From NCBI GenBank assembly GCA_038125665.1, contig JAYPEI010000006.1, forward strand, positions 47,007 to 111,006: a stretch of 64,000 bases of DNA, written 5' to 3'. Under the pieces are notes generated by a model. The model was given only the letters and a program-made list of their open reading frames with translations, was not told the origin of the DNA and searched no databases. The position numbers and the translations under genes are program-made. Positions 16,806 through 25,965 of the stretch are shown here, in pieces; positions within the stretch are counted from its first letter, which is position 1, and each line of letters opens with the position of its first letter. The DNA comes from CAILUG01 sp038125665. GTDB lineage: Bacteria > Pseudomonadota > Gammaproteobacteria > Pseudomonadales > Pseudohongiellaceae.

Positions 16806-17531
16806 ATGACTACGAAAATAAGAAAATACGACCGCATACTTCTAAAACTCAGTGGTGAAGCCCTAACTGGTACCGCTGACTTTGGTATTGATCCCAAAGT
16901 ACTGGACCAGATGGCTGTTGAAATCGGTCAACTTGTCGAAATAGGTGTGCAAGTAGGTCTTGTTATCGGAGGTGGTAATCTCTTTCGTGGCCAGGCTTTA
17001 CATGAGGCGGGTATGGAACGCGTTACTGGTGATCACATGGGGATGCTGGCCACTGTGATGAATGCATTGGCAATGCGTGATGCCCTTGAAAGGGCTTATA
17101 TAGCAACGCGTGTCATGTCTGCGATTCCGATGAGTGGAGTGGTGGAACACTATGATCGTCGAACCGCTATTCGTCACCTTCGAGATGGTGACGTGGTTAT
17201 TTTCTCTGCTGGTACTGGAAATCCTTTTTTTACCACTGATTCTGCCGCCTGCTTACGCGGTATCGAAATTGATGCCGATCTTGTACTCAAAGCGACAAAA
17301 GTAGACGGTGTTTATTCTGAAGACCCCAAGCACAATCCAGCAGCAGAAAAGTACACTACACTAAGTTATGACCAAGTATTAGACCGAAAACTTGGAGTTA
17401 TGGATCTAACAGCTATTTGTCTGGTACGTGATCATGAAATGCCTGTACGTGTTTTCAATATGAAAAAAGAAGGGGCCCTGTTCAATATTCTCACAGGCAA
17501 AGAGGAAGGGACACTGATTTGTTCAGCCTAA
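16806..17531 (+). CDS. pyrH: UMP kinase
   Basis: PyrH phosphorylates UMP to UDP and is the bacterial amino-acid-kinase-fold enzyme. The 241 residues begin RILLKLSGEALTG and contain GLVIGGGNLFRG, DHMGMLATVMNALAMRDALE, FSAGTGNPFFTTDSAACLRGIEI and LKATKVDGVYSEDPK, all diagnostic. Length equals the E. coli enzyme. GAGAGAGCAAG precedes the ATG. It precedes frr as in nearly all gammaproteobacteria. The 178-base gap after tsf suggests its own promoter. Confidence 0.97.
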   Translation: MTTKIRKYDRILLKLSGEALTGTADFGIDPKVLDQMAVEIGQLVEIGVQVGLVIGGGNLFRGQALHEAGMERVTGDHMGMLATVMNALAMRDALERAYIATRVMSAIPMSGVVEHYDRRTAIRHLRDGDVVIFSAGTGNPFFTTDSAACLRGIEIDADLVLKATKVDGVYSEDPKHNPAAEKYTTLSYDQVLDRKLGVMDLTAICLVRDHEMPVRVFNMKKEGALFNILTGKEEGTLICSA

Positions 17532-17567
17532 TCTTCGTTGAGCCTGACAATAAAGTTGATTACTGAG

Positions 17568-18125
17568 ATGATAAACGAAATACAAAAAGAAGCCGAACAA
17601 CGTATGCAGAAATCCTTACAAAGTTTGGATGCTACTTTTAACAAGATACGTACAGGTCGAGCTCACCCTGGTATTCTAGATGGCGTCATGGTGTCTTACT
17701 ACGGTTCTGAGGTGCCAATATCTCAGGTTGCGAACGTCGTTGTCGAGGATGCTCGTACTTTAAGTATTTCCCCTTGGGAAAAGAAGACCCTGCAAGATAT
17801 TGAAAAAGCCATCATGAAATCAGACTTAGGTCTGAATCCATCAAATAATGGTGATATTATTCGTGTGCCTATGCCGATGTTGACAGAGCAAACCCGACGT
17901 GACTACATCAAGCAAGCTAAGGCTGAGTCGGAAAATGCGCGAGTTGCAGTACGAAATATTCGCCGCGATGCGAATACTCTTGTCAAAGATTTACTGAAAG
18001 AGAAAGCGATCTCTGAGGATGAAGAGCGTCGCGCAGAACAAACCATTCAAAAACTGACAGATAACTACGTCGCGCAGATTGAAAGTAAATTTGCCGACAA
18101 AGAGAAGGATCTGTTATCCATCTAG
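17568..18125 (+). CDS. frr: Ribosome recycling factor
   Basis: RRF splits post-termination ribosomes with EF-G. I start at MINEIQKEAEQRM because this gives 185 residues, the exact E. coli length, and aligns with its N-terminus. An in-frame TTG at 17538 would add ten unrelated residues. KIRTGRAHPGIL, the proline-containing hinge, PTEQTRRD-like text (LTEQTRRDYIKQAK) and AVRNIRRDAN are family landmarks. It lies 36 bases after pyrH in the same transcript. Confidence 0.96.
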   Translation: MINEIQKEAEQRMQKSLQSLDATFNKIRTGRAHPGILDGVMVSYYGSEVPISQVANVVVEDARTLSISPWEKKTLQDIEKAIMKSDLGLNPSNNGDIIRVPMPMLTEQTRRDYIKQAKAESENARVAVRNIRRDANTLVKDLLKEKAISEDEERRAEQTIQKLTDNYVAQIESKFADKEKDLLSI

Positions 18126-18148
18126 GTGGTTACCGCTAGGTCTCTATT

Positions 18149-18937
18149 ATGCAAGATACCTCTCCTATCTCCTCACGTTCTCCTAGTTCGCTGTCCGTGC
18201 CCAAACATATTGCCATCATCATGGATGGTAACAATCGGTGGCAAAAAGAACAGGGAGCAGAGTTCTTGGAAGGTCATCGTGCAGGAACCGATGCTGCGCG
18301 TAAAGTTATACAGCTTTGTGTAGAACATGGAATTTCTTATCTAACTCTTTTCGCCTTCAGCTCTGAAAATTGGCAGCGACCTGAACGTGAAGTTAAAGGT
18401 CTAATGGAGTTGTTTAGGCGTTTTTTACAGAAAGCAGAAATTAATAAGCTTCATGAGAATAACATTCGTCTCTTGTTTATTGGTAATCGCAGTGGTTTTT
18501 CGCCACAACTTCAACTGCTGATACAGAATGCCGAAACATTAACTGCAAAGAACAATGGTTTGTGTGTGTTCGTGGCCGTGAGCTATGGGGGGCATTGGGA
18601 TCTGTTATGCGCAGCTAAGTCCTTAGCAAGACAATGTAAAGATGGCACCCTTGATCTTGCAGATATTACAGAAGAGATTTTCGCAGATAAACTTTCTACC
18701 GCTCCAGCTCCAATGGTCGACTTGTGTATTCGTACAGGAGGAGAATTGCGGATAAGTAATTTCCTTCTTTGGCAGTTAGCTTACGCCGAGCTTTATTTTA
18801 CGCCCACACTCTGGCCAGATTTTGAAGAAGTAGATTTTAATTTAGCTTTGGCAGAATTTGCTAAACGTCAACGCCGTTTTGGCAAGAAAAATGAGCAACA
18901 GGGTCACCAGGATTCTACTCAGGGAGTTAGTGGCTAA
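18149..18937 (+). CDS. uppS: Undecaprenyl diphosphate synthase (cis-prenyltransferase)
   Basis: UppS makes C55 undecaprenyl diphosphate for peptidoglycan and O-antigen carriers. The 262-residue protein has HIAIIMDGNNRWQKE (catalytic Asp and Asn/Arg loop), FAFSSENWQRP, and the C-terminal CIRTGGELRISNFLLWQLAYAEL-type signature with the pyrophosphate-binding Arg and Glu. A short, low-conservation N-terminus precedes the PKHIAIIMDGN core. It starts 23 bases after frr and overlaps cdsA by one base (TAATG). Confidence 0.96.
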   Translation: MQDTSPISSRSPSSLSVPKHIAIIMDGNNRWQKEQGAEFLEGHRAGTDAARKVIQLCVEHGISYLTLFAFSSENWQRPEREVKGLMELFRRFLQKAEINKLHENNIRLLFIGNRSGFSPQLQLLIQNAETLTAKNNGLCVFVAVSYGGHWDLLCAAKSLARQCKDGTLDLADITEEIFADKLSTAPAPMVDLCIRTGGELRISNFLLWQLAYAELYFTPTLWPDFEEVDFNLALAEFAKRQRRFGKKNEQQGHQDSTQGVSG

Positions 18938-19755
18938 TGCTTAAGACGAGACTGATAACAGCAGTCATTATGATCTTAGCTTTAACCCTAGCTATAACTC
19001 TGCTTGATAGTGAAATCTTATTGCTTGTTTTGGCCAGCGTCCTACTTTGGGGTATGTTTGAATGGGCAATTCTTGCAGGTTTAAAAGAGAGTTTCTTTAA
19101 ACTTTGTTACCTCATATTAGCCCTGGGCATCATCTTTGTTATTAAAGACTTCACTCATGCTCAAAGGCGTATCTTTTTACTAGGAGCTTGCTTGTGGTGG
19201 ATATATGCCTATATATTGCTGCGGCGATATCCTCATTTACCATCGCTTTGGCATCATCCTCTTCCAAGAGCTATCGCAGGCTACTTTGTACTTATCCCTG
19301 CATTCTCAGCTCTCCAAGAACTGAATAACCAAGGCTCCTTATCTATCCTCTTTGTTATTTTTCTAGCCCTTGTAGCCGCAGTGGATATTGGTGCTTATTT
19401 TTCTGGGCGAGGGTGGGGAATGCGAGCTTTGGCCTCGGAGGTAAGTCCTAACAAGACTTTAGAAGGTGCCCTAGGTGGAGTGCTACTTAGTATAATCGTT
19501 GCAAATCTCATTGCCATATTAGTGCTCCCAGCATTAGATGCGTACCAAATTTTACGACTCATGTTAGGTACTTTTGCACTTGCCGTATTGAGTATAGTGG
19601 GCGATCTATATGAAAGCATGAGCAAGAGAGTTGCTGGTGTGAAAGATAGTGGGAATAGTCTGCCGGGACACGGTGGCGTGATGGATCGACTAGACTCTTT
19701 GAGTGCAGGGTTACCTTTTTATGCTCTAATTCTTCCGTGGGTGATAGGGAAGTAG
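18937..19755 (+). CDS. cdsA: Phosphatidate cytidylyltransferase
   Basis: CdsA makes CDP-diacylglycerol from phosphatidate and CTP at the inner membrane. The 272-residue protein has about eight hydrophobic segments and the C-terminal family signature SIVGDLYESMSKRVAGVKDSG followed by LPGHGGVMDRLDSL. DIGAYFSGRGWG and SPNKTLEGALGG are the usual middle motifs. It is translationally coupled to uppS by a one-base overlap and followed one base later by dxr. Confidence 0.96.
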   Translation: MLKTRLITAVIMILALTLAITLLDSEILLLVLASVLLWGMFEWAILAGLKESFFKLCYLILALGIIFVIKDFTHAQRRIFLLGACLWWIYAYILLRRYPHLPSLWHHPLPRAIAGYFVLIPAFSALQELNNQGSLSILFVIFLALVAAVDIGAYFSGRGWGMRALASEVSPNKTLEGALGGVLLSIIVANLIAILVLPALDAYQILRLMLGTFALAVLSIVGDLYESMSKRVAGVKDSGNSLPGHGGVMDRLDSLSAGLPFYALILPWVIGK

Positions 19756-19756
19756 T

Positions 19757-20971
19757 ATGTCGACTAGCCCAAGCATGCTTACTATTTTAGGGGCAACTGG
19801 ATCCATTGGTTTGAATACGCTAGATGTTGTTTCAAGATATCCCGACAACTATGAAATATTTGCTCTAACAGCCCACACCAACATTAAAAAATTATATGAA
19901 CTGTGTTTGCTGCATAAGCCGAAAATTGCAGTAACGAGTACAGAAATACAAGCTAAACAATTGGCTGATTCCTTACGAGCTGCTGGATTAAAGATAAAGA
20001 TCTTCTTCGGAGAAGAGGGGCTCAGTGCCGCTGCTTCAGCTTCAGAAGTGACTCATGTCATGGCTGCTATTGTAGGAGGTGCCGGTCTAGTGCCAACTTT
20101 GGCGGCTGCAAGAGCGGGAAAGATTATTCTCTTGGCTAACAAAGAGGCCATAGTGATGGGCGGCAATTGGTTCCTGTCGATAGCAGAGCAAGCCAAGGCA
20201 GTATTGTTACCTATAGATAGCGAACATAATGCCATCTTCCAATGTCTACCTATAAATCTAGAAAATGCTAAGCTTGATGACTCTCGCCGTCCTGATGTGA
20301 AGAAGATATTACTCACAGCCTCTGGTGGGCCATTCTTAACTCGGCCTTTAGAGACATTCTCTACGATTCGACCGGAAGAGGCTTGTGCGCATCCCAATTG
20401 GAAAATGGGACGAAAAATCTCTGTAGATTCAGCCACAATGATAAATAAGGCTTTAGAGCTCATTGAAGCAACCCTTTTATTTAGTATGCCAGCGTCTCAA
20501 ATTCAAGTCCTTATTCATCCTGAGAGTATTATCCACTCAATGGTAGCTTACAAGGATGGATCTGTTTTGGCTCAACTTGGTAACCCTGACATGCGTACCC
20601 CAATAGCACATGCTCTAGCTTGGCCAAACCGGATTGAGTCTGGAGTTGAGGTTCTCGATCTCATCAGCACAGGACAGTTAAATTTTTTACCGGTAGACTT
20701 TCAACGTTTTCCGGGAATAGCACTTGGCCGTCAAGTCGCTGAGGCTCGCGACTGTAGTAGTATAGTTTTTAATGCTGCTAATGAGGTTGCTGTGGCAAAT
20801 TTTTTAGCCGGTCAAGGTCTGCGCTTTAATGCTATTTCAGAAAAAATAGATGAGGTATTACAATTACTTAGCAAAGAAACATCAAGAAAAGCTGAAGGTA
20901 TTGAGGATATCCTTGCTCTAGATGCAAAAACCCGTGAAATAACTCAAAATCTTTGTCAGAGAGGAAATTAG
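19757..20971 (+). CDS. dxr: 1-deoxy-D-xylulose 5-phosphate reductoisomerase
   Basis: Dxr (IspC) converts DXP to MEP with NADPH, the first committed step of the MEP isoprenoid route; the later steps IspD and IspF are also encoded in this window. The 404 residues show the NADPH loop GATGSIGLNTLDVV, LLANKEAIVMGG, the metal-binding PIDSEHNAIFQCL, SVDSATMINKALELIEA and HPESIIHSMVAYKDGS. It sits between cdsA (one base upstream) and a 180-base gap before rseP. Confidence 0.97.
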   Translation: MSTSPSMLTILGATGSIGLNTLDVVSRYPDNYEIFALTAHTNIKKLYELCLLHKPKIAVTSTEIQAKQLADSLRAAGLKIKIFFGEEGLSAAASASEVTHVMAAIVGGAGLVPTLAAARAGKIILLANKEAIVMGGNWFLSIAEQAKAVLLPIDSEHNAIFQCLPINLENAKLDDSRRPDVKKILLTASGGPFLTRPLETFSTIRPEEACAHPNWKMGRKISVDSATMINKALELIEATLLFSMPASQIQVLIHPESIIHSMVAYKDGSVLAQLGNPDMRTPIAHALAWPNRIESGVEVLDLISTGQLNFLPVDFQRFPGIALGRQVAEARDCSSIVFNAANEVAVANFLAGQGLRFNAISEKIDEVLQLLSKETSRKAEGIEDILALDAKTREITQNLCQRGN

Positions 20972-21024
20972 GTTCAGTCTGAATTTACCTTAAATTATAT
21001 AAATTCGGGGTTATGTCAATTTAC

Positions 21025-21039
21025 TGCTCAAAGTGAGCA
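21025..21039. promoter_or_regulatory. Palindrome in the dxr-rseP gap
   Basis: TGCTCA-AAG-TGAGCA is a perfect 6-bp inverted repeat with a three-base centre in the 180-base AT-rich gap ahead of rseP-bamA. It could be an operator or a small hairpin. A TCTGA element just before the rseP ATG resembles a sigma-E -10, but I could not find a matching -35. Confidence 0.25.
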
Positions 21040-21151
21040 AATTTGTAGTCTATCCTATTAAAATCGTTTTAAAAATCGTACCATTAGAAATTACCGTGAA
21101 GCCCAAGCTAAATCTGTTAGGCTCCTTGAAAAAATAATCTGAAACATTTAC

Positions 21152-22594
21152 ATGAGCGACTTTGCAATTAATTTGTTTTCCATGCTGCTCACACTGGGCA
21201 TCTTGGTCACTATTCATGAATTTGGCCATTACTTTGTAGCCAGACTTTGTGGTGTGCGTGTGGAACGCTTCTCGATAGGGTTTGGTAAATCCTTAGTTAG
21301 TTGGCTTGGTAAGCCTGATTTAGAAGGGCATCGTACTCAATATACTTTGTCATGGCTCCCCTTGGGAGGATTTGTCAGAATGTACGGTGAAAATAAAGCG
21401 TCCTCTGAAACCAAACCAGCTCTGCGTAAATACTCATTCCACCACAAATCCATACTGCAAAGATCTATGATAGTGGCTGCCGGTCCAGTCGCTAATTTTT
21501 TATTGGCTATTGGCCTATATTACGTACTTTTTCTCTCCGGTGTGCAAGGGATAGCGCCAGTAGTGAGCGAAATTCAAACTGGATCAATTGCTGCTAGAGC
21601 TGGTTTAGCAATAGATGTAGAAGCAGCTCCACAAGAAATAATTGCAGTAGATGACGTGCCAGTAAATTCTTGGAGAGAAACCAATGTTCAGCTTTTAAAG
21701 CGCATGGGAGATAGCGGAGGCCTCCGTTTACGTACACGTCCTTGGGGAAGCACTTCTTATGATGTAGTTCACACATACGAACTGTTGCTAGAAAACTGGC
21801 TAGGCACGGAAACTGAGCCAGCCCCTCTTGATAGCCTAGGCTTAGTCCCATACCATCATGCTTTTTATGATAATTTACCTCCCCGAGTTGATACCATATT
21901 CCCTAATACGCCAGCTTCTGTTGCTGGTCTCATAAGTGGTGATTTTCTTGTTTCTGCTGATGGTATTGCCATCAACAATTGGCAGGACTGGCTCCAAATT
22001 GTTCAACGAAGCGCTAATATTCCAGTGTCTCTTGTGTACGACAGACAGGGAGCTCTCATTGAAACACTCATCACGCCTACCCCTCGTAAATCTGAGGAGG
22101 GTGAGCTGATGTTCGATGCTGATGATAAAGCTATAGGTTATATAGGGGCTAGTGTGGAAGTTCCATCACTCCCCAGCGAACTAATCCGTATTGAACACTT
22201 TAGCTTCGGCTCCGCCCTGAACAAAGCTGTCGATGAGACCTGGCAAAATTCATTGTTTGTGCTGAGTTCGTTAAAGAAAATGTTATTAGGGGCAATTTCT
22301 GTAAAAAATCTCAGTGGCCCGCTAACTATTGCACAGGTTGCTGGTGCTACCGTGAGTTCAGGTTTTGAAACGTTTATCAATTTCTTGGCTCTTTTGAGTA
22401 TCAGTTTGGGAGTACTTAATTTACTGCCCATACCTGTACTAGATGGTGGGCATTTATTCTTCTACGGCATAGAGGCTATTTTACGTCGCCCAGTGCCAGC
22501 ACAACTACAAGAAATTAGTCTGCGACTAGGCATGTTACTAGTTGGGTTTATCATGCTACTAGCCATCACTAATGATATTTTAAGAATTTTCTAG
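21152..22594 (+). CDS. rseP: Site-2 protease RseP
   Basis: RseP is the inner-membrane zinc protease that cuts RseA to release sigma-E and clears signal-peptide remnants. The 480 residues have HEFGH (22-26) in the first membrane helix, NFLLAIGLYYVLFL, two PDZ domains (about 110-215 and 225-310), and the C-terminal active-site segment LLPIPVLDGGHLFFYGIEA. Length is slightly above the 450 residues of E. coli because of linker additions in the PDZ region. It lies directly before bamA, whose substrate pathway triggers the sigma-E response. Confidence 0.96.
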   Translation: MSDFAINLFSMLLTLGILVTIHEFGHYFVARLCGVRVERFSIGFGKSLVSWLGKPDLEGHRTQYTLSWLPLGGFVRMYGENKASSETKPALRKYSFHHKSILQRSMIVAAGPVANFLLAIGLYYVLFLSGVQGIAPVVSEIQTGSIAARAGLAIDVEAAPQEIIAVDDVPVNSWRETNVQLLKRMGDSGGLRLRTRPWGSTSYDVVHTYELLLENWLGTETEPAPLDSLGLVPYHHAFYDNLPPRVDTIFPNTPASVAGLISGDFLVSADGIAINNWQDWLQIVQRSANIPVSLVYDRQGALIETLITPTPRKSEEGELMFDADDKAIGYIGASVEVPSLPSELIRIEHFSFGSALNKAVDETWQNSLFVLSSLKKMLLGAISVKNLSGPLTIAQVAGATVSSGFETFINFLALLSISLGVLNLLPIPVLDGGHLFFYGIEAILRRPVPAQLQEISLRLGMLLVGFIMLLAITNDILRIF

Positions 22595-22606
22595 TTCAGG
22601 TAGTTA

Positions 22607-25336
22607 ATGACTAATAATAGATCTCAACTTGTCTGTTTACCTCTTCGAGCGTTGTTATCAATAGGGGTAGCTGCGGCCCTTTGTGTTACGCAGCCAGTAT
22701 TAACACAAAGTCGATTTACGGTAGCTGATATCCGTATTGAGGGCTTACAGCGTGTGGCAGCCAGTAACGTATTTGGTCTTTTGAACGTGCGTGTAGGTGA
22801 GCAAGTTGATCAGTCAGATATCGCCAATATAATTCGTGATATCTACGCGTCAGAATATTTTGACAACATAGAAGTGTTGGTTGAAAACAATGTGTTGATT
22901 ATCAAAGTCTCTGAACGTCCTACTGTCTCAGAGCTTAATATTGAAGGAAACAAGCTAATCAAAACAGAACAGTTAATGGAAAATATGGAAAAAGCCGGTC
23001 TTGCTGTGGGGCAAATTTATCAGCCCACTATCCTCGAGGCCATGCAGTTAGCATTGGAAGAGCAGTATGTTGCTCAGGGTATGTATGGTGCAAGTGTAGA
23101 TCTAGATGTTAAAGAGCAAGATCGCAATAGAGTGCAATTGGACATTAATGTCACTGAGGGTGAAGCTGCCAAAATAGTTCATATAAATATAGAGGGGAAC
23201 TCTGTTTTCGATGAGGAAGCGCTCCAGGAACTTTTCGAGTTAAAAGAATCCCATTTCATGTCGTTCATACGCAAAGATGACCGTTATGCTAAAGAAAAGA
23301 TAAACGGTGACCTGGAGCGTCTAACATCTTTTTATATGGATCGGGGTTATATCAATTTCGAAGTCATTTCTACCCAGGTCACTATTTCTCCAGCTAAAGA
23401 TCAAGTTTACATCACAGTAAATATTAACGAAGGTGAATTATATACAGTTAATCAAGTGGAACTGGCAGGTGACCTGGTGGATTCTGAAGAAATTTTACGT
23501 ATCCTGCTTCAGGTTCGGACCGGGCAAACATTCTCTCAACAGTTAGTCACTAGCACTTCCGAGTATATGAAACAGTTGCTTGGGAATCGAGGATACTTCT
23601 TTGCTGAAGTAGAAGGTGTGCCCAAGATTAATGAAGAGGATAAGACCGTTGATGTCACTTTCTTTGTTGAGCCAGGCAAAAGAACCTATGTAAATCGAAT
23701 TAGCTTCCGCGGCAACACAAATACCGCTGATGAAGTATTGCGTCGCGAAATGCGTCAAATGGAGGGTGCGCCAGCCTCCAATGCCTTACTAGAACAGTCT
23801 AAGATTCGTATGCAACGATTAGGGTATTTCTCTGAGGTAGAATTTGTAACTACTCCGACCCCGGGTACTGAGGATCAGGTAGATGTGGAATACACCGTCG
23901 AGGAACAGCTTAGTGGTTCAGTGGGTGGGTCTATAGGTTATGGTCAACTTCAGGGCTTAGTGCTCAGTGCCAACCTACAGCAGGCCAATTTTCTAGGCAC
24001 AGGAAAGAGTGTTGGAGTTAACGTCAACACAAGCACTTACAGTACAAATTATAGCTTCAACTATTTTGATCCATATTACACGATTGACGGAGTAAGTCGT
24101 GGCTTTACTCTTGGATATTCAACCTCTGACTGGGCCAAATTAAATTTGGCTTCTTATAGCACTAACCAGTTTACAGCCACCACCAGTTATGGCTATCAGC
24201 TTGGTGAGACTCAACAGTTATCGTTTAATTTAGGGTATAACCATACTTCAATTGATGAGGGCTATGGACCTGTTCAAGAAATTAAGTCTAGTCCTAGCTT
24301 AATCGATGGAGTGGATTACTACATAAAAGTACCTGGTCGCTCTCAGTCTTTTATTGATCAAGATACTGGTGAGATATACCCAATTCTTGAACCAGTGATA
24401 GCGCCGATCAGTGAATTACCTCAGACTGCGTTTAACCAATATAAAGGCTTTATTGATCGTGATGGTACAGTATTTGATAACTTCACTTTATCATTGGCTT
24501 GGTCACAGTCAACGTTGAATCTGGGGCTCTTTCCAACAGCTGGTGGGGCACAAAATTTATCATTTGAGTTCTCGCTTCCCGGCAGTGACCTTTCATACTA
24601 TCGCTTGCGATATTTTAAAGAGCAATATTTTCCGCTGACTCGTAACTGGATTATTCATGGCAGACTAGATCTGGGATTTGGGGATGGTTATGGTAGTACA
24701 GAGCAGCTACCATTTTTCCAAAACTTTTATGCTGGAGGACAGGGAACTGTCAGGGGTTTTCGCCGTTTGACACTCGGCCCTAGAGCCACATTCCCAGCTA
24801 ATTATGTAACAAGCAACGTAGGTTATCTTCGTGATGCAAATGGCAATATAGCTGTCGGTCCGGATGGTAACCCTGTGCTTGATCTAGACTCGCCAGTAGC
24901 CTATCAATTGGCCCAGGCGATAGATGAGCAGGGCAATCCATTGTTTGATGAAAATCAGCTGCCAGTCTTACAGCAAGAGCTAGCTAGACAAAATTTGTAT
25001 AATGGCCGAGCAGTTCCCTTTGGTGGTAACGTACAAACAACGGCCACCTTGGAATTGTTATTCCCACTTCCTTTCCTGAAAGATCGGAACAGAACACGTT
25101 CTGCTTTTTTTGTGGATGCAGGTAATGTGTTCTCAACATATTGTGCAGATGTGCAGCAGGAAGCTAATAACTGTTTCCGCCCAAGCTTTGGTGGATTGCG
25201 ATACTCGGCAGGGGTTGCTGTGAGTTGGATGTCTGGTGCTTTTGGAGTGATGACGTTTAGTTATTCCAAGCCATTTAACGCTAGCCCGAGTGATGAGATT
25301 GAAATGTTTCAGTTCAATATCGGCAATACATTCTAA
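22607..25336 (+). CDS. bamA: Outer-membrane protein assembly factor BamA
   Basis: BamA inserts beta-barrel proteins into the outer membrane. After a signal peptide (about residues 1-33) come five POTRA domains (about 35-440) and a 16-stranded barrel with the loop-6 motif VRGF (715-718) and a C-terminal Phe (GNTF) as the barrel recognition signal. At 909 residues it is about 100 longer than the E. coli protein. The excess is in two predicted surface loops: around 565-625, and a repeat-like DGNPVLDLDSP / QGNPLFDENQLP segment at about 735-805, after VRGF. It starts 12 bases after rseP and precedes skp. Confidence 0.97.
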   Translation: MTNNRSQLVCLPLRALLSIGVAAALCVTQPVLTQSRFTVADIRIEGLQRVAASNVFGLLNVRVGEQVDQSDIANIIRDIYASEYFDNIEVLVENNVLIIKVSERPTVSELNIEGNKLIKTEQLMENMEKAGLAVGQIYQPTILEAMQLALEEQYVAQGMYGASVDLDVKEQDRNRVQLDINVTEGEAAKIVHINIEGNSVFDEEALQELFELKESHFMSFIRKDDRYAKEKINGDLERLTSFYMDRGYINFEVISTQVTISPAKDQVYITVNINEGELYTVNQVELAGDLVDSEEILRILLQVRTGQTFSQQLVTSTSEYMKQLLGNRGYFFAEVEGVPKINEEDKTVDVTFFVEPGKRTYVNRISFRGNTNTADEVLRREMRQMEGAPASNALLEQSKIRMQRLGYFSEVEFVTTPTPGTEDQVDVEYTVEEQLSGSVGGSIGYGQLQGLVLSANLQQANFLGTGKSVGVNVNTSTYSTNYSFNYFDPYYTIDGVSRGFTLGYSTSDWAKLNLASYSTNQFTATTSYGYQLGETQQLSFNLGYNHTSIDEGYGPVQEIKSSPSLIDGVDYYIKVPGRSQSFIDQDTGEIYPILEPVIAPISELPQTAFNQYKGFIDRDGTVFDNFTLSLAWSQSTLNLGLFPTAGGAQNLSFEFSLPGSDLSYYRLRYFKEQYFPLTRNWIIHGRLDLGFGDGYGSTEQLPFFQNFYAGGQGTVRGFRRLTLGPRATFPANYVTSNVGYLRDANGNIAVGPDGNPVLDLDSPVAYQLAQAIDEQGNPLFDENQLPVLQQELARQNLYNGRAVPFGGNVQTTATLELLFPLPFLKDRNRTRSAFFVDAGNVFSTYCADVQQEANNCFRPSFGGLRYSAGVAVSWMSGAFGVMTFSYSKPFNASPSDEIEMFQFNIGNTF

Positions 25337-25390
25337 ATGCATTAGAATATATTTATTTTTACAAACATTTACTAGTTGTGGAGAACTTTC

Positions 25391-25954
25391 GTGAAAATGA
25401 TAACTTCAAGCAAAGCAATTAAGCCATATTTAGCGGCTTTGGTGGTGCTCCTGAGCAGTATGCTTTTTGCAGGGTTTACTTCTGCTCAAGATTCTTCCGA
25501 TCTTAAAATTGCCGTGCTCGATATGAATGCCGCTCTATTTAATTCTGAGGTGGCTAAACAGGTAGATCAAGAAGTTCGTAATGAAACTGCTGATGATCAA
25601 CAAAAAGTTCAAGCATTAGCGCAGCAAGCACAAGATCTACAAGATCGAGTCCAGAAAGATGCTGCGGTAATGAGCGATGCTGAAAAACAGAAAGCACAAG
25701 AACAGTTGGAGGAAATTGGTGTACAGTACAATTTCTTAGTTCAAAAAATTCAGAAGCTAGTGCAAGAACGTCGCCAACAATTTCAACAAAGCTATACACC
25801 TAACCTTATTCAAGCCATTACTGGTGTTATTGAAGAAGGCGGTTACGATGTAGTCTTGCGCTCAGAGGCCCTATTGCACTTTGCCAATGAGATGGATGTG
25901 ACAGCTCGCGTTACAGAAAAACTTAATGCGCAGTCTCCCGCGCTGCCACAGTAG
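25391..25954 (+). CDS. skp: Periplasmic chaperone Skp/OmpH
   Basis: Skp holds unfolded outer-membrane proteins in the periplasm for BamA. I choose the GTG start preceded by GGAG at seven bases (187 residues, MKMITSSKAIKPY); an ATG at 25397 is the alternative. A signal peptide follows (cleavage near TSAQ), then KIAVLDMNAALFNSEV and a long Gln-rich coiled coil with QVQALAQQAQDLQDRVQ-like helices, matching the tentacle arms of Skp. The C-terminus returns to the body domain. It follows bamA and precedes lpxD as usual. Confidence 0.92.
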   Translation: MKMITSSKAIKPYLAALVVLLSSMLFAGFTSAQDSSDLKIAVLDMNAALFNSEVAKQVDQEVRNETADDQQKVQALAQQAQDLQDRVQKDAAVMSDAEKQKAQEQLEEIGVQYNFLVQKIQKLVQERRQQFQQSYTPNLIQAITGVIEEGGYDVVLRSEALLHFANEMDVTARVTEKLNAQSPALPQ

Positions 25955-25965
25955 TAGCTTATTTA

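Noticed and set aside
20053..20463. Open frame of 136 codons antisense to dxr
   Set aside because: Overlaps dxr active-site coding sequence entirely; no independent evidence.
21130..21151. Sigma-E promoter directly before rseP
   Set aside because: A TCTGA -10-like element is present, but no GAACTT-like -35 lies at the required spacing.
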